Made by a program: the position numbers and the translations under genes. A stretch of 64,000 nucleotides of DNA, from contig CAVZGE010000003.1 of the NCBI GenBank assembly GCA_963774745.1, forward strand, positions 558,001-622,000, in the 5' to 3' direction. The DNA comes from Prado023 sp963774745 (lineage in GTDB: Bacteria; Actinomycetota; Actinomycetes; S36-B12; CAIYMF01). Below are positions 48,470 to 57,667 of the stretch, in pieces (within the stretch, counting starts at the first letter, position 1; the number at the start of each line of letters is the position of its first letter). Below the pieces are notes generated by a model. The model did no database searches, was not told where the DNA came from, and was given only the letters and a program-made list of their open reading frames with translations.

Positions 48470-51400
48470 TCAGCGGGGGACCCGGTACCCACGTGGTGTC
48501 AGGGTGAATCCGGCTGCCTCCAGTGCCGTCCGCAGGTGGTCCGAACCGCCCAGCTCCATCACGGCCGATCCGTTGACCTTCGTGATCGTCAGCGCCCCCA
48601 CCATCCCGGACCTCACCGCGTCGTGGAGCAGGCGCGCCGCCGCGGTCAGCTCGACTGCCCTGTCTGACCCTGCTGGACCGTTGCTGAAGGTCAGCAGCGT
48701 GTGGCCCCCACGCTCCACGTAGAGCACCGGACGACCGCCCATGAGCACCACGTGGCACCCCGCCCCGCGCGCCGGCCGATGCGGGGCCCCGGGCCCACCG
48801 GACCAGTCGCTCGCCGGCCAGTCGAGGGCCGCTCCGTACGGGTTGGCCGGGTCCGCGGTGGCCAGGACCAGCCCGTCGGACTGCCCGTCGGCCAGCGCCC
48901 GCTCCACCGCCCGCACCTGGTCCACGACGCCGGTCAGGGCGAACTGGGACGCCCCCAGACCTTCCACCGCGTACACGCGCTGGACCCTGCCGCGTTCCTC
49001 CATCATCGACAGCGTCCGGTAGGCCGAGGCGAATCCTCCGGGGTCACCCGAGGCCAGCACGGCACCCCGCGTGACGATCCCCAGCCGCTCCAGGTGCGCC
49101 TCAGCGCGCGCCAGCGCGACAACCTCGCGCGGGGGCAGGTCGGCGGGCAGCGCGAACCATCGGCCCGGCAGCTCCTGTGCGTTCGTTCCTCCGCCAGCTC
49201 TGGCCCGAGCCGCTGCGGGACCGGTGACACCCTCGCCGCGTGGCATCCCAGCGGCATCTCCGGTCCCGTCTGCCGGGCGACGCCACAGGTCCGCGTACCT
49301 GCCCCGGGCAGGTCGCCGCGGCCGGTGCCCGACCCCTGCGGTGGTGCGCCGACGCCTGCCGCGGGACCGGTCGAGCATCGCGCGCATCGGCTCGATCGTG
49401 TCGTTGCTGACCAGGCCGGACCAGAGGAGTTCGAGCAGGGCCCGCGTCATCGGTTCGGGATCGGGGTCGGGGTGGGTCATCCGCTGCCGCAGGTCCCCGA
49501 GGAACCAGCCCCCACCGGAGCGCAGGAGGTCGAGCATCTCCATGGCCACGTGGCCACTGGGACCCTCGGCAGCTCGCGGGAGGAGGAAGCCGACGTCGGC
49601 CGGGGCCAGTGCGATCCAGCCGTCTCCCCGTGGCAGGGGCGCGCTGCCGGTCCACAGGACCTCACCGGCGGCTGTGAGCTCGTCGAGCATCGCTGGGCTG
49701 TAGCCGGTCACGCGCAGGGGCATGATCGACTCCTCGAGTGCCGAGGCGGGAACGGCCACCCCGGCCATGGCCCGGATCGCGTGCAGCACCCCGTCGGGAC
49801 CTCGGAGTCGCGTCGAGCCATGGGTTCCGATGCTCTGCCAGCGGGGCAGGAAGGTTGCCAGCGCGGCCTGGGACACCGGTTCGATCTGGTGTCGCAGCAG
49901 GGCCACCGACCGGCGCTTGATGAGCCTGAGGACGTCGGCGTGGCACCACTGCGGACCGGGGGTGTCGGGGACGAACCAGCCCTCGATGATCCGTCCGGCA
50001 GACCGGGAGACCGACAGGCGATGGGCGATGACCGCAGGCGGAAGGCCGAGATCCGACACCACGTCCTCGACGGTGAAGGGCCCGTGCGTGCGGGCGTAGC
50101 GCAGGATCAGGTCGGCGAGCGGATCGTCCACCGGCTGGAGGTGGGCGTCGGGGATCCCGGCGGGGATCGGTGCCCCGAGTCCATCACGCAGGCGTGCCGC
50201 ATCCTCCACCCCCGCCCAGACGTCGGTACCGGCGACCCGCGTGCGCAGCACCCGCCGCTGGGCCTCGAGCTCGTCGAGCCAGGCCGGCTCCACGCCACGA
50301 AGCCGGGCCTCGGCCAGGGACAGCGGCCCGAGCACCCGCAGCAGGTCCGCCACGTCCTCGGGGCCCCGTGCGCGGCGCTCCTCGGTGAGGTGCTGGATCT
50401 GGGCCACGACCTGGGCGATCGCGTCCGGCTCCAGCAGGTCGCGCAGGTCCGTCTGGCCGAGGAGCTCGCCGAGCAGCGACGGGTCGAGGGTGAGGGCCGC
50501 CGCCCGCCGCTCGGCCAGCGGGGAGTCGCCCTCATAGAGGTACTCCGACACGTAGCCGAACAGCAGGGATCGGGCGAACGGTGATGCCGCGGGCGGGGTC
50601 ACCTCGATCACGCGGATCCGCCGCTCCTGGACCGCGGCCATCAGCGCTCGGAGGGCGGGAACGTCATAGACGTCCTTGACGCATTCCCGGACTGCCTCGA
50701 GGACGATCGGGAACGTGGGGTGCTGCGCGGCGATCTGGAGCAGCTGCGCCGAGCGCTGACGCTGCTGCCACAGTGGCGCCCGTCGACCGGGCCGGGGCCG
50801 AGGCAGCAGCAGGGCGCGTGCCGCGCACTCCCGGAACCGAGCCGCGAACAGCGCGGAGCCACCGATCAGGCGGGTGACGTCGTCCTCGACCTCGTCGGGA
50901 TCGGGGAAGAGGCAGGCCGTGGCGTCGGCGAGCCAGTCGTCGTCGGGAAGGTCCGGGAGTCGGGCGACGATGCCGTCGTCCCCGTGGAGGACGGCTGCAT
51001 CGACCCCGAACCTCCTGCTCAGGCGTTCCCGGGCCAGGAGGGCCCAGGGGGCGTGCACCTGCGCACCGAAGGGGGACAGCACGACAAGTCGCCAGTCCCC
51101 GAGCTCGTCGCGGGTCCGCTCGATGACGATCGTGCGGTCCGTCGGGATGTGGCTGGCCGCCGACTGCTCTGCCAGGTAGGCCACCAGGTTGCCGGCTGCC
51201 CAGTCGTCGAGCCCGAGCTCGGTCAGCCGGGCGCGGGCCGGACCGGGGGCCTGCTCGGCCATCTGGCGAGTGAACTCCCCGATCGCACGACCCAACTCCG
51301 CAGGTCGACCGAGGTTGTCCCCACGCCAGAAGGGCAGGCGCCCCGGCGACCCCGCCGCGGGCACCACGTTGACCCGGTCGTGCGTGATCTCGATGACCTG

Positions 51401-53131
51401 CCAGCTGCTGGCCCCGAGGGCGATGATGTCGCCGACCCGCGACTCGTAGACCATCTCCTCGTCGAGCTCGCCGACGCGGCCACCACCCACGATGTGCACG
51501 CCGAACAGCCCACGATCGGGGATCGTCCCCCCGGAGGTCACGGCCAACAGCTGGGCGCCGGGTCGTGCCCGCAGGACGTCGTCCGTGCGGTCCCACACGA
51601 TCCGGGGGCGCAACTCGGCGAACGCATCCGATGGGTAGCGTCCGGCGAGCATCTCGACGACGGCCTCGTAGACCGCGGGGGTGAGGCCTGAGAACGGAGC
51701 TGTCCGCCGCAGCAGTGCCAGGAGATCCGCTGCGGACCAGTCGTCCATGGCAACACAGGCAACGATCTGCTGTGCGGCCACGTCCAGCGGATTGGCGGGG
51801 ATGCGCAACTCCTCGATGGCACCTGAGCGCATCCGCTGGACCACCACGGCGCTGGTCAGCAGGTCCGACCGGTACTTCGGCAGGAGGACGCCGGTCGAGA
51901 CCGCACCGACCTGGTGCCCGGCCCGGCCCACGCGCTGGAGCCCGGAGGCCACCGACGGTGGCGCCTCGACCTGGATCACGAGGTCCACGGCCCCCATGTC
52001 GATCCCGAGCTCCAGGCTGGACGTGGCCACGACCGCCCGGAGCCGGCCGGTCTTCAGGTCGTCCTCGATGTGGGCTCGCTGTTCCTTGCTCACCGATCCG
52101 TGATGGGCCCGGGCCAGGACGGGGTCCACGCCCAGCGATCCGCCGGCCTGGGCCATCACCTCCGCAGGAGGACGGGTACTCGCGCCGGCGTCCGGAGGTG
52201 CGCCGGTGCGCTCGGCATGGATCTCGTTGAGCCGGGCCGTGAGCCGCTCGGCCAGCCGCCTGGAGTTGGCGAACACGATGGTCGAGCGATGGCCCTCGAT
52301 GAGGTCGACGATGCGGTGCTCGACGTGGGGCCAGATCGATGCAGTCGGCGAACCATCCGGGCCCGGACCCGCGCCGAGCTCGCCCAGGTCCTCGACCGGC
52401 ACCTGGATCGTCAGCTCCCACTCCTTGGCCGTCCCCTGCTCGAGGATCTCCACCGGGACATCACCCCCGAGGAACTGCGCGGCCACGTGCGTGGGCCGCA
52501 CGGTCGCGGACAGTCCGACGCGGGGGATCCGGCGGCCAGCCAGGTGGTCGAGCCGGGCGAGGCTGACCGCGAGGTGCGCACCACGCTTGGAGCCGGCGAT
52601 GGCATGCACCTCGTCGATGATCACGGACTCGACCCCGGCCAGCATGCCCCGTGCTGCCGAGGTGAGCATGAGGAACAACGACTCCGGGGTGGTGATCAGG
52701 ACATCCGGGGGGCGCCGGGCCATGACCCGACGCTCCTGGGCGGGTGTGTCGCCGGTCCGCAGGGCGACGCTGATGTCCGGGGTGGGCAGCCCGAGGAGCT
52801 CGCACTGGGTGGCGATGCCGGCCAGCGGCGAGCGCAGGTTGCGCTCGACATCCACGGCCAGCGCCTTCAGCGGGCTCACGTACAGCACCCGGACACCGGT
52901 CTCCTCGCGCGGGGTCAGGCATCGATCGATGGCGCAGAGGAAGGCCGCAAGGGTCTTGCCGGACCCGGTGGGGGCGACCGCCAGGACATTCGCGCCGGCC
53001 TGGATCCGGGGCCAGGCCGCGGCCTGGACGTCCGTCGGGGCGGCGAAGGCCGCGGTGAACCACCGCCTCGTCGGCTCGGAGAACGCGGCCAGTGGATCCA
53101 CGCGGACCATCTTGGACCCTGCGTCCGACAT
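48470..53131 (-). CDS. lhr: Lhr-type large ATP-dependent helicase
   Basis: A 1553-residue SF2 helicase. Walker A APTGSGKT ends at residue 60, followed by YVSPLKALAVDVERNL, TTPESLFLML, a DEVH box and LSATV; the second RecA domain has VFANSRRLAERL, AHHGSVSKEQR and QRVGRAGH. Winged-helix and Lhr-core domains follow, then a long C-terminal region (about 870-1553) as in full-length actinobacterial Lhr, a DNA/RNA unwinding enzyme linked to repair. ATG 53131 fits family N-termini; ATG 53110 is possible, and the open frame continues upstream through the DUF3046 gene without homology. Divergent from DUF3046-recA. Confidence 0.93.
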   Translation of the reverse strand: MSDAGSKMVRVDPLAAFSEPTRRWFTAAFAAPTDVQAAAWPRIQAGANVLAVAPTGSGKTLAAFLCAIDRCLTPREETGVRVLYVSPLKALAVDVERNLRSPLAGIATQCELLGLPTPDISVALRTGDTPAQERRVMARRPPDVLITTPESLFLMLTSAARGMLAGVESVIIDEVHAIAGSKRGAHLAVSLARLDHLAGRRIPRVGLSATVRPTHVAAQFLGGDVPVEILEQGTAKEWELTIQVPVEDLGELGAGPGPDGSPTASIWPHVEHRIVDLIEGHRSTIVFANSRRLAERLTARLNEIHAERTGAPPDAGASTRPPAEVMAQAGGSLGVDPVLARAHHGSVSKEQRAHIEDDLKTGRLRAVVATSSLELGIDMGAVDLVIQVEAPPSVASGLQRVGRAGHQVGAVSTGVLLPKYRSDLLTSAVVVQRMRSGAIEELRIPANPLDVAAQQIVACVAMDDWSAADLLALLRRTAPFSGLTPAVYEAVVEMLAGRYPSDAFAELRPRIVWDRTDDVLRARPGAQLLAVTSGGTIPDRGLFGVHIVGGGRVGELDEEMVYESRVGDIIALGASSWQVIEITHDRVNVVPAAGSPGRLPFWRGDNLGRPAELGRAIGEFTRQMAEQAPGPARARLTELGLDDWAAGNLVAYLAEQSAASHIPTDRTIVIERTRDELGDWRLVVLSPFGAQVHAPWALLARERLSRRFGVDAAVLHGDDGIVARLPDLPDDDWLADATACLFPDPDEVEDDVTRLIGGSALFAARFRECAARALLLPRPRPGRRAPLWQQRQRSAQLLQIAAQHPTFPIVLEAVRECVKDVYDVPALRALMAAVQERRIRVIEVTPPAASPFARSLLFGYVSEYLYEGDSPLAERRAAALTLDPSLLGELLGQTDLRDLLEPDAIAQVVAQIQHLTEERRARGPEDVADLLRVLGPLSLAEARLRGVEPAWLDELEAQRRVLRTRVAGTDVWAGVEDAARLRDGLGAPIPAGIPDAHLQPVDDPLADLILRYARTHGPFTVEDVVSDLGLPPAVIAHRLSVSRSAGRIIEGWFVPDTPGPQWCHADVLRLIKRRSVALLRHQIEPVSQAALATFLPRWQSIGTHGSTRLRGPDGVLHAIRAMAGVAVPASALEESIMPLRVTGYSPAMLDELTAAGEVLWTGSAPLPRGDGWIALAPADVGFLLPRAAEGPSGHVAMEMLDLLRSGGGWFLGDLRQRMTHPDPDPEPMTRALLELLWSGLVSNDTIEPMRAMLDRSRGRRRRTTAGVGHRPRRPARGRYADLWRRPADGTGDAAGMPRGEGVTGPAAARARAGGGTNAQELPGRWFALPADLPPREVVALARAEAHLERLGIVTRGAVLASGDPGGFASAYRTLSMMEERGRVQRVYAVEGLGASQFALTGVVDQVRAVERALADGQSDGLVLATADPANPYGAALDWPASDWSGGPGAPHRPARGAGCHVVLMGGRPVLYVERGGHTLLTFSNGPAGSDRAVELTAAARLLHDAVRSGMVGALTITKVNGSAVMELGGSDHLRTALEAAGFTLTPRGYRVPR

Positions 53132-53188
53132 CGGGGGAGCCACTGGCGGCGGTGCCCGCGAACCCGGCCGGGATGGCACGATTGACCG

Positions 53189-53383
53189 GTGCGGCTTACG
53201 GACTTCTGGGAGCGGATGGACCTGACCTTCGGCAGGGCCTACGCCCGATCCTGGGCAGCTGACCAGCACCTGGCTGCCCTGGGCGGACGCACGGTCGATC
53301 AGGCGCTGGCACAGGGCGAGGACACTCGCGACGTGTGGCGCGCCGTGTGCGCCCACGCGAAGGTGCCCAGCGACCTGACCTGA
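53189..53383 (+). CDS. DUF3046 protein
   Basis: A 64-residue protein with GTG start, six bases after a CACGAT box. The sequence MRLTDFWERMDLTFGRAYA, with GGRTVDQALAQGED and VWRAVC, fits the actinobacterial DUF3046 family, almost always found just upstream of recA. Function is unknown. It is separated from recA by 185 bp containing the SOS promoter, so it is likely expressed independently of damage. Confidence 0.9.
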   Translation: MRLTDFWERMDLTFGRAYARSWAADQHLAALGGRTVDQALAQGEDTRDVWRAVCAHAKVPSDLT

Positions 53384-53394
53384 CCGGCGTGTCG

Positions 53395-53425
53395 TTGCCG
53401 GTCGAACACGTGTTCGTACTAGTGT
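53395..53425 (+). promoter_or_regulatory. recA promoter with LexA (SOS) box
   Basis: The 16-bp element at 53402-53417 reads TCGAAC-ACGT-GTTCGT, matching the mycobacterial/actinobacterial SOS box TCGAAC(n4)GTTCGA at all but the last base. It lies between TTGCCG (53395-53400), a plausible -35, and TACTAG/TAGTGT (53417-53425), a plausible -10, so LexA would block RNA polymerase directly. The transcript would have a leader of about 135 bases. Confidence 0.85.
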
Positions 53426-53568
53426 TGCCAGCGTCATCGGCGGACGACCCCAACCGGGTCATCCACAGGATCGAATCGGAACGGGTCGCAATGTCGGTGA
53501 CCCGGTCTAGTGTCCGTACCTGTCAGAGGCGAGGGTGCCATCGGCACCACGAGATCCAAGGAGTGGGA

Positions 53569-54621
53569 ATGGCTGGACAGGACCGGGACAAGGCGCTCGA
53601 GTCAGCGCTGCTGCACCTCGAGAAGCAGTTCGGCAAGGGCACCGTGATGCGGCTGGGGGATCAGCCCATCGTGCCCATGGATGTGATCCCGACCGGCTCG
53701 ATCGCCCTGGATGTGGCGCTGGGCATCGGCGGCCTGCCGCGCGGTCGCGTGGTGGAGATCTACGGCCCGGAGGCCAGCGGCAAGACAACAGTCGCACTGC
53801 ACGCGGTCGCGAGCGTGCAGAAGGCCGGGGGGATCGCGGCGTTCATCGACGCCGAGCACGCCCTGGACCCCGTGTACGCCCAGCGCCTCGGGGTCAATCT
53901 CGACGAGCTGTACGTCTCACAGCCCGACACCGGCGAGCAGGCCCTGGAGATCGCCGACACCCTGGTTCGCTCGGGTGCCGTGGACCTGATCGTCATCGAC
54001 TCGGTGGCCGCCCTGACGCCCAAGGCCGAGATCGAGGGCGAGATGGGCGACAGCCATGTGGGTCTGCAGGCACGGCTCATGAGCCAGGCGCTGCGCAAGA
54101 TGACCGGTGCGCTGAGCAACACGAACACGACCGCCATCTTCATCAACCAGTTGCGCGAGAAGATCGGCGTGATGTTCGGCAGCCCGGAGACCACCACCGG
54201 TGGCAAGGCGCTGAAGTTCTACTCCTCGGTCCGTCTGGACGTGCGGCGCATCGAGACGCTCAAGGACGGGACCGAGCCGGTGGGCTCGCGCACCCGGGTC
54301 AAGGTCGTCAAGAACAAGGTCGCCCCGCCGTTCAAGCAGGCCGAGTTCGACATCCTCTACGGAATCGGGATCTCCCGCGAGGGCGGCCTGATCGACATGG
54401 GGGTCGACCAGGGCTTCGTGCGCAAGGCCGGGGCCTGGTACACCTACGACGGCGATCAACTGGGGCAGGGCAAGGAGAACGCGCGGGCCTTCCTGCGTGA
54501 CAACCCCGATCTCGCCGACGAGATCGAGAAGCGCATCAAGGAGAAGCTGGGCATCGGCCCGCAGGTGAACGCCCCCATCGACCTGACGGCTGCTGCGGCC
54601 CCCCGGCCCATCGACCTCTGA
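53569..54621 (+). CDS. recA: Recombinase RecA
   Basis: A 350-residue protein central to homologous recombination and LexA cleavage. ATG 53569 follows AAGGAG. The P-loop is GPEASGKTT; FIDAEHALDP, the Walker B LIVIDSVAAL, loop L2 (NQLREKIGVMFGSPETTTGG in part) and the C-terminal domain are intact, and no intein interrupts the gene (some mycobacterial recA genes carry one). The SOS box upstream predicts damage induction. recX begins three bases after the stop. Confidence 0.97.
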   Translation: MAGQDRDKALESALLHLEKQFGKGTVMRLGDQPIVPMDVIPTGSIALDVALGIGGLPRGRVVEIYGPEASGKTTVALHAVASVQKAGGIAAFIDAEHALDPVYAQRLGVNLDELYVSQPDTGEQALEIADTLVRSGAVDLIVIDSVAALTPKAEIEGEMGDSHVGLQARLMSQALRKMTGALSNTNTTAIFINQLREKIGVMFGSPETTTGGKALKFYSSVRLDVRRIETLKDGTEPVGSRTRVKVVKNKVAPPFKQAEFDILYGIGISREGGLIDMGVDQGFVRKAGAWYTYDGDQLGQGKENARAFLRDNPDLADEIEKRIKEKLGIGPQVNAPIDLTAAAAPRPIDL

Positions 54622-54624
54622 CCA

Positions 54625-55185
54625 GTGTCGGGCGGTCGCTGGCCCGTGGATCCGCCGGAGGATCGCGAGGATCCGCCGGCGGATCCGGAGCAGGTGGCCA
54701 GGACGATCCTGCTGCGCCGCCTGGAGGCCGCTCCGCGTACGCGCGCGGAGTTGGCGACGACCCTGCGAGAGCGCAACGTCCCCGATGAGGTGGCGGTCCG
54801 GGTGCTCGACCGGTTCGAAGAGGTTGGCCTCATCGATGATCGCGCGTTCGCCCGGATGTGGGTGGAGTCCCGGCAGCGCAGTCGCAGTCTCTCGGGGCGC
54901 GCCCTGCGCAGTGAGTTGCGCCGCAGGGGCATCGGTGACGAGCTGATCGGCGCGGCGCTGGAGCAGGTGAGCCCCGAGGATGAGCTCTCCGCCGCACGAT
55001 CGGTGGCGCAGCGCAGGGCCCGGTCGCTCGTTGGTCTCCCACGAGCCACCCAGGTACGACGCCTGTCCGGCGCCCTGGCCCGCAAGGGATACGGCGCGAC
55101 GGTGACTGCCCAGGTGGTCCGCGAGGCGCTCGACTCCGACGACCTCGATGGTCAGGGTGCCGAGCCGGACTCCCCGCAGTGGTAG
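54625..55185 (+). CDS. recX: Regulatory protein RecX
   Basis: A 186-residue helical protein starting with GTG three bases after recA. Three-helix repeat units are visible: ARTILLRRLEAAPRTRAELATTL, VLDRFEEVGLIDDRAFARMWVESRQ and LRSELRRRGIGDELIGAAL, the RecX pattern. The N-terminal 25 residues are Pro/Asp-rich. RecX binds RecA filaments and limits their activity; co-transcription with recA is typical of actinobacteria. Confidence 0.92.
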   Translation: MSGGRWPVDPPEDREDPPADPEQVARTILLRRLEAAPRTRAELATTLRERNVPDEVAVRVLDRFEEVGLIDDRAFARMWVESRQRSRSLSGRALRSELRRRGIGDELIGAALEQVSPEDELSAARSVAQRRARSLVGLPRATQVRRLSGALARKGYGATVTAQVVREALDSDDLDGQGAEPDSPQW

Positions 55186-55227
55186 TGACTGCGCAGTCGC
55201 GGTTCCCTGGATCCCGGTCCCAGCACC

Positions 55228-55233
55228 TACCCT
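55228..55233 (+). promoter_or_regulatory. -10 box of miaB
   Basis: TACCCT ends nine bases before ATG 55243, with no Shine-Dalgarno sequence, suggesting a leaderless or two-to-three-base leader transcript. Confidence 0.4.
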
Positions 55234-55242
55234 TGAGCCCTG

Positions 55243-56718
55243 ATGGACACCACACTCACGACCCAGCGCACCTACCAGGTCCGGACCTACGGCTGCCAGA
55301 TGAACGTTCACGACTCGGAGCGGATCGCGGGCCTGCTGGAGTCCCACGGCTACGTTCCAGCAGGGGCCGACCAGCAAGCTGACGTCGTGGTGCTCAACAC
55401 GTGCGCCGTGCGGGAGAACGCCGACAACAAGCTGTACGGCAACCTCGGCCACCTGGCCTCGGTGAAGCGCAGCCATTCCGGGATGCAGATCGCCGTGGGC
55501 GGCTGCCTCGCGCAGAAGGATCGCGAGCGCATCGTGACGCGGGCGCCCTGGGTCGACGTGGTGTTCGGCACGCACAACGTCGACGCGCTGCCGGCCCTGC
55601 TGCGCCGCGCCGAAGTCGCGCGCTCAGCACAGGTCGAGATCGAGGAGTCGCTGCGGACCTTCCCCTCGACCCTGCCGAGCCGTCGCGAGTCCGCGTACGC
55701 CGCCTGGGTGGCGATCAGCGTCGGCTGCAACAACACCTGCACCTTCTGCATCGTCCCCAGCCTCCGGGGCCGGGAGCGCGACCGGAGCCCGGCTGACATC
55801 CTCGCTGAGGTCGAAGCCCTGGTCGCCGACGGGGTGATCGAGGTCACGCTCCTGGGGCAGAACGTCAACGCCTATGGTGCTGAGTTCGGTCAGCGGGATG
55901 CCTTCGCCGACCTCCTGCGGGCAGTCGGGGCGGTCCCCGGGATCGAACGTGTCCGGTTCACCTCGCCGCATCCGCGCGACTTCACCCGCCAGGTGATCGC
56001 TGCCATGGCCGAGACGCCCACGGTCATGCCCTCCTTGCACATGCCCCTGCAGTCGGGCAGCGACCGGATCCTGCGCACGATGCGCAGGTCCTACCGGCGC
56101 GACCGGTTCCTGTCGATCCTCGATGACGTCCGGGCTGCCATCCCGGCGGCTGCGATCACCACCGACATCATCGTCGGGTTCCCGGGGGAGACCGAGGCCG
56201 ACTTCGCCGACACGCTCGAGGTCGTGGAGCGGGCCCGATTCAGCGCCGCCTTCACCTTCCAGTACTCGCCCCGCCCGGGCACACCCGCAGCCGAGATGGC
56301 GGGCCAGATCCCGAAGGCAGTCGTCCAGGAGCGCTACGAGCGTCTCGTCGAGGCCCTCGAGCGGATCTCCTGGGAGGAGAACCTCAGGCTCGTCGACACA
56401 ACGGCCGAGGTGCTCGTGGCGCAGGGAGAGGGCCGCAAGGACGAGCAGACCCGACGGCTGTCCGGCCGGGCCCGCGATGGCAGGCTCGTCCACTTCTCCG
56501 GAGCCGAGCAGGCACGTCCCGGGGACTGCGTGCTGGTCCACCTCCAGGCCGCAGCGCCGCACCATCTCACCGGGACCGCCACGAGCATCCGCACCACCCG
56601 AGCAGGCGATGCCTGGCAGGCCGGCCAGGCATCATGCGGGTCCGGTTCCCCAGGGCACGGCGGGGCCGCTGGACTGCCGGTCCCCCTGGGGATGCCCGGC
56701 ACCCGCCCCGTTGCCTGA
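55243..56718 (+). CDS. miaB: tRNA-2-methylthio-N6-dimethylallyladenosine synthase MiaB
   Basis: A 491-residue radical-SAM enzyme that methylthiolates i6A37 of tRNA. The auxiliary cluster cysteines lie in YGCQMNVHDSE, NTCAVRENAD and GGCLAQKD; the radical-SAM cluster is VGCNNTCTFCIVPSLRGRERDR. QLGQNVNAYG-like (LLGQNVNAYG) and the C-terminal TRAM domain are present. A Gly/Pro-rich tail of about 45 residues after the TRAM domain is not part of the family core. Its substrate is made by MiaA, whose gene follows directly. Confidence 0.95.
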   Translation: MDTTLTTQRTYQVRTYGCQMNVHDSERIAGLLESHGYVPAGADQQADVVVLNTCAVRENADNKLYGNLGHLASVKRSHSGMQIAVGGCLAQKDRERIVTRAPWVDVVFGTHNVDALPALLRRAEVARSAQVEIEESLRTFPSTLPSRRESAYAAWVAISVGCNNTCTFCIVPSLRGRERDRSPADILAEVEALVADGVIEVTLLGQNVNAYGAEFGQRDAFADLLRAVGAVPGIERVRFTSPHPRDFTRQVIAAMAETPTVMPSLHMPLQSGSDRILRTMRRSYRRDRFLSILDDVRAAIPAAAITTDIIVGFPGETEADFADTLEVVERARFSAAFTFQYSPRPGTPAAEMAGQIPKAVVQERYERLVEALERISWEENLRLVDTTAEVLVAQGEGRKDEQTRRLSGRARDGRLVHFSGAEQARPGDCVLVHLQAAAPHHLTGTATSIRTTRAGDAWQAGQASCGSGSPGHGGAAGLPVPLGMPGTRPVA

Positions 56719-56719
56719 C

Positions 56720-57667
56720 GTGAGCGATCCGATGCGCTGGCCCTCCGTGGTTGTCATCGTTGGTCCCACGGCCGCTGGCAAGTCCGACGTGGCCATCGAG
56801 GTGGCCCAGTTGCTCGGCGGGGAGATCGTCAACGCCGATGCGTTCCAGGTCTACCGGGGAATGGACATCGGCACCGCCAAGGTGCGTCCCGCCGACCGTG
56901 CGGGGATCGCCCACCACCTTCTCGACATCCTCGCTGTGACCGAGGAGATCAGCGTGGCCCAGTACCAGCAGGAGGGCCGGGCGGTGCTCCACGGGCTGGC
57001 ACGGCGGGGTGTCCCCGCGATCGTGGTCGGCGGGTCGGGTCTCTACGTGCGCGCACTGCTGGACGACCTCCGATTCCCCGGGAGCGACCCGGTGATCCGC
57101 GCACGGTGGGAGGCCCTGCTGGCCGAGATGGGCCCGGAGCACCTGCATCGCGTCCTCATCGAACGGGACCCGGAGGCGGCTGGGCACATCCTGCCCACGA
57201 ACGGCCGTCGAATCGTTCGCGCCCTCGAGGTCGGCGAGCTCACCGGCGAGCCGTTCACCGCGCAGCTGCCCGCCGACGGACCTGCGCTCGTCCCTCATGT
57301 CAGTGTCGGCCTGGATCTCCCGCGCGACGTCCTGGATGAGCGCATCAGGCAGCGGGTGGGCAGGATGTTCGACGCGGGCCTGGTCGACGAGGTCCGCAAC
57401 CTGCTCCTGGTGGGGCTGCGAGACGGGCGCACCGCGAGCCGAGCCCTGGGCTACCCACAGGTGATCGACCTCCTTGACGGCCGGCTGGATCGTCCCCAGG
57501 CCGAGGAGGGCATCGGTCTGGGAACCCGCCGACTCGCCCGCCGCCAGCAACGCTGGTTCCACCGCGACCCCCGCACGACATGGCTCGATGCGACGGCCCC
57601 ACCGTCGTCCACAGCCTCGCTGATCGCGGCCCTCGTGGGCGGGCCTGCCCGTAGGCTGGTCCCATGA
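56720..57667 (+). CDS. miaA: tRNA dimethylallyltransferase MiaA
   Basis: A 315-residue enzyme that isopentenylates A37 of tRNAs reading UNN codons. The P-loop is VGPTAAGKSDVA; the tRNA and dimethylallyl-binding region DAFQVYRGMDIGTAKV and GGSGLYVRALLDDL are typical. GTG 56720 starts one base after the miaB stop; ATG 56732 is the alternative, and neither has a good Shine-Dalgarno sequence, so coupling with miaB is likely. The stop overlaps the dapF ATG (ATGA). Confidence 0.95.
   Translation: MSDPMRWPSVVVIVGPTAAGKSDVAIEVAQLLGGEIVNADAFQVYRGMDIGTAKVRPADRAGIAHHLLDILAVTEEISVAQYQQEGRAVLHGLARRGVPAIVVGGSGLYVRALLDDLRFPGSDPVIRARWEALLAEMGPEHLHRVLIERDPEAAGHILPTNGRRIVRALEVGELTGEPFTAQLPADGPALVPHVSVGLDLPRDVLDERIRQRVGRMFDAGLVDEVRNLLLVGLRDGRTASRALGYPQVIDLLDGRLDRPQAEEGIGLGTRRLARRQQRWFHRDPRTTWLDATAPPSSTASLIAALVGGPARRLVP
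57652..57657 (+). promoter_or_regulatory. -10 box of dapF inside miaA
   Basis: TAGGCT within the last codons of miaA ends six bases before ATG 57664. It could give dapF its own leaderless transcript besides read-through from miaA. Confidence 0.5.

Noticed and set aside
53132..53437. N-terminal extension of the lhr frame over DUF3046 and the SOS box
   Set aside because: The extension has no helicase features and overlaps a conserved gene and promoter on the other strand.
56600..56718. C-terminal tail of MiaB as a possible frameshift into another gene
   Set aside because: The tail is Gly/Pro-rich without homology and the frame ends one base before miaA; simple extension is more likely than a frameshift.
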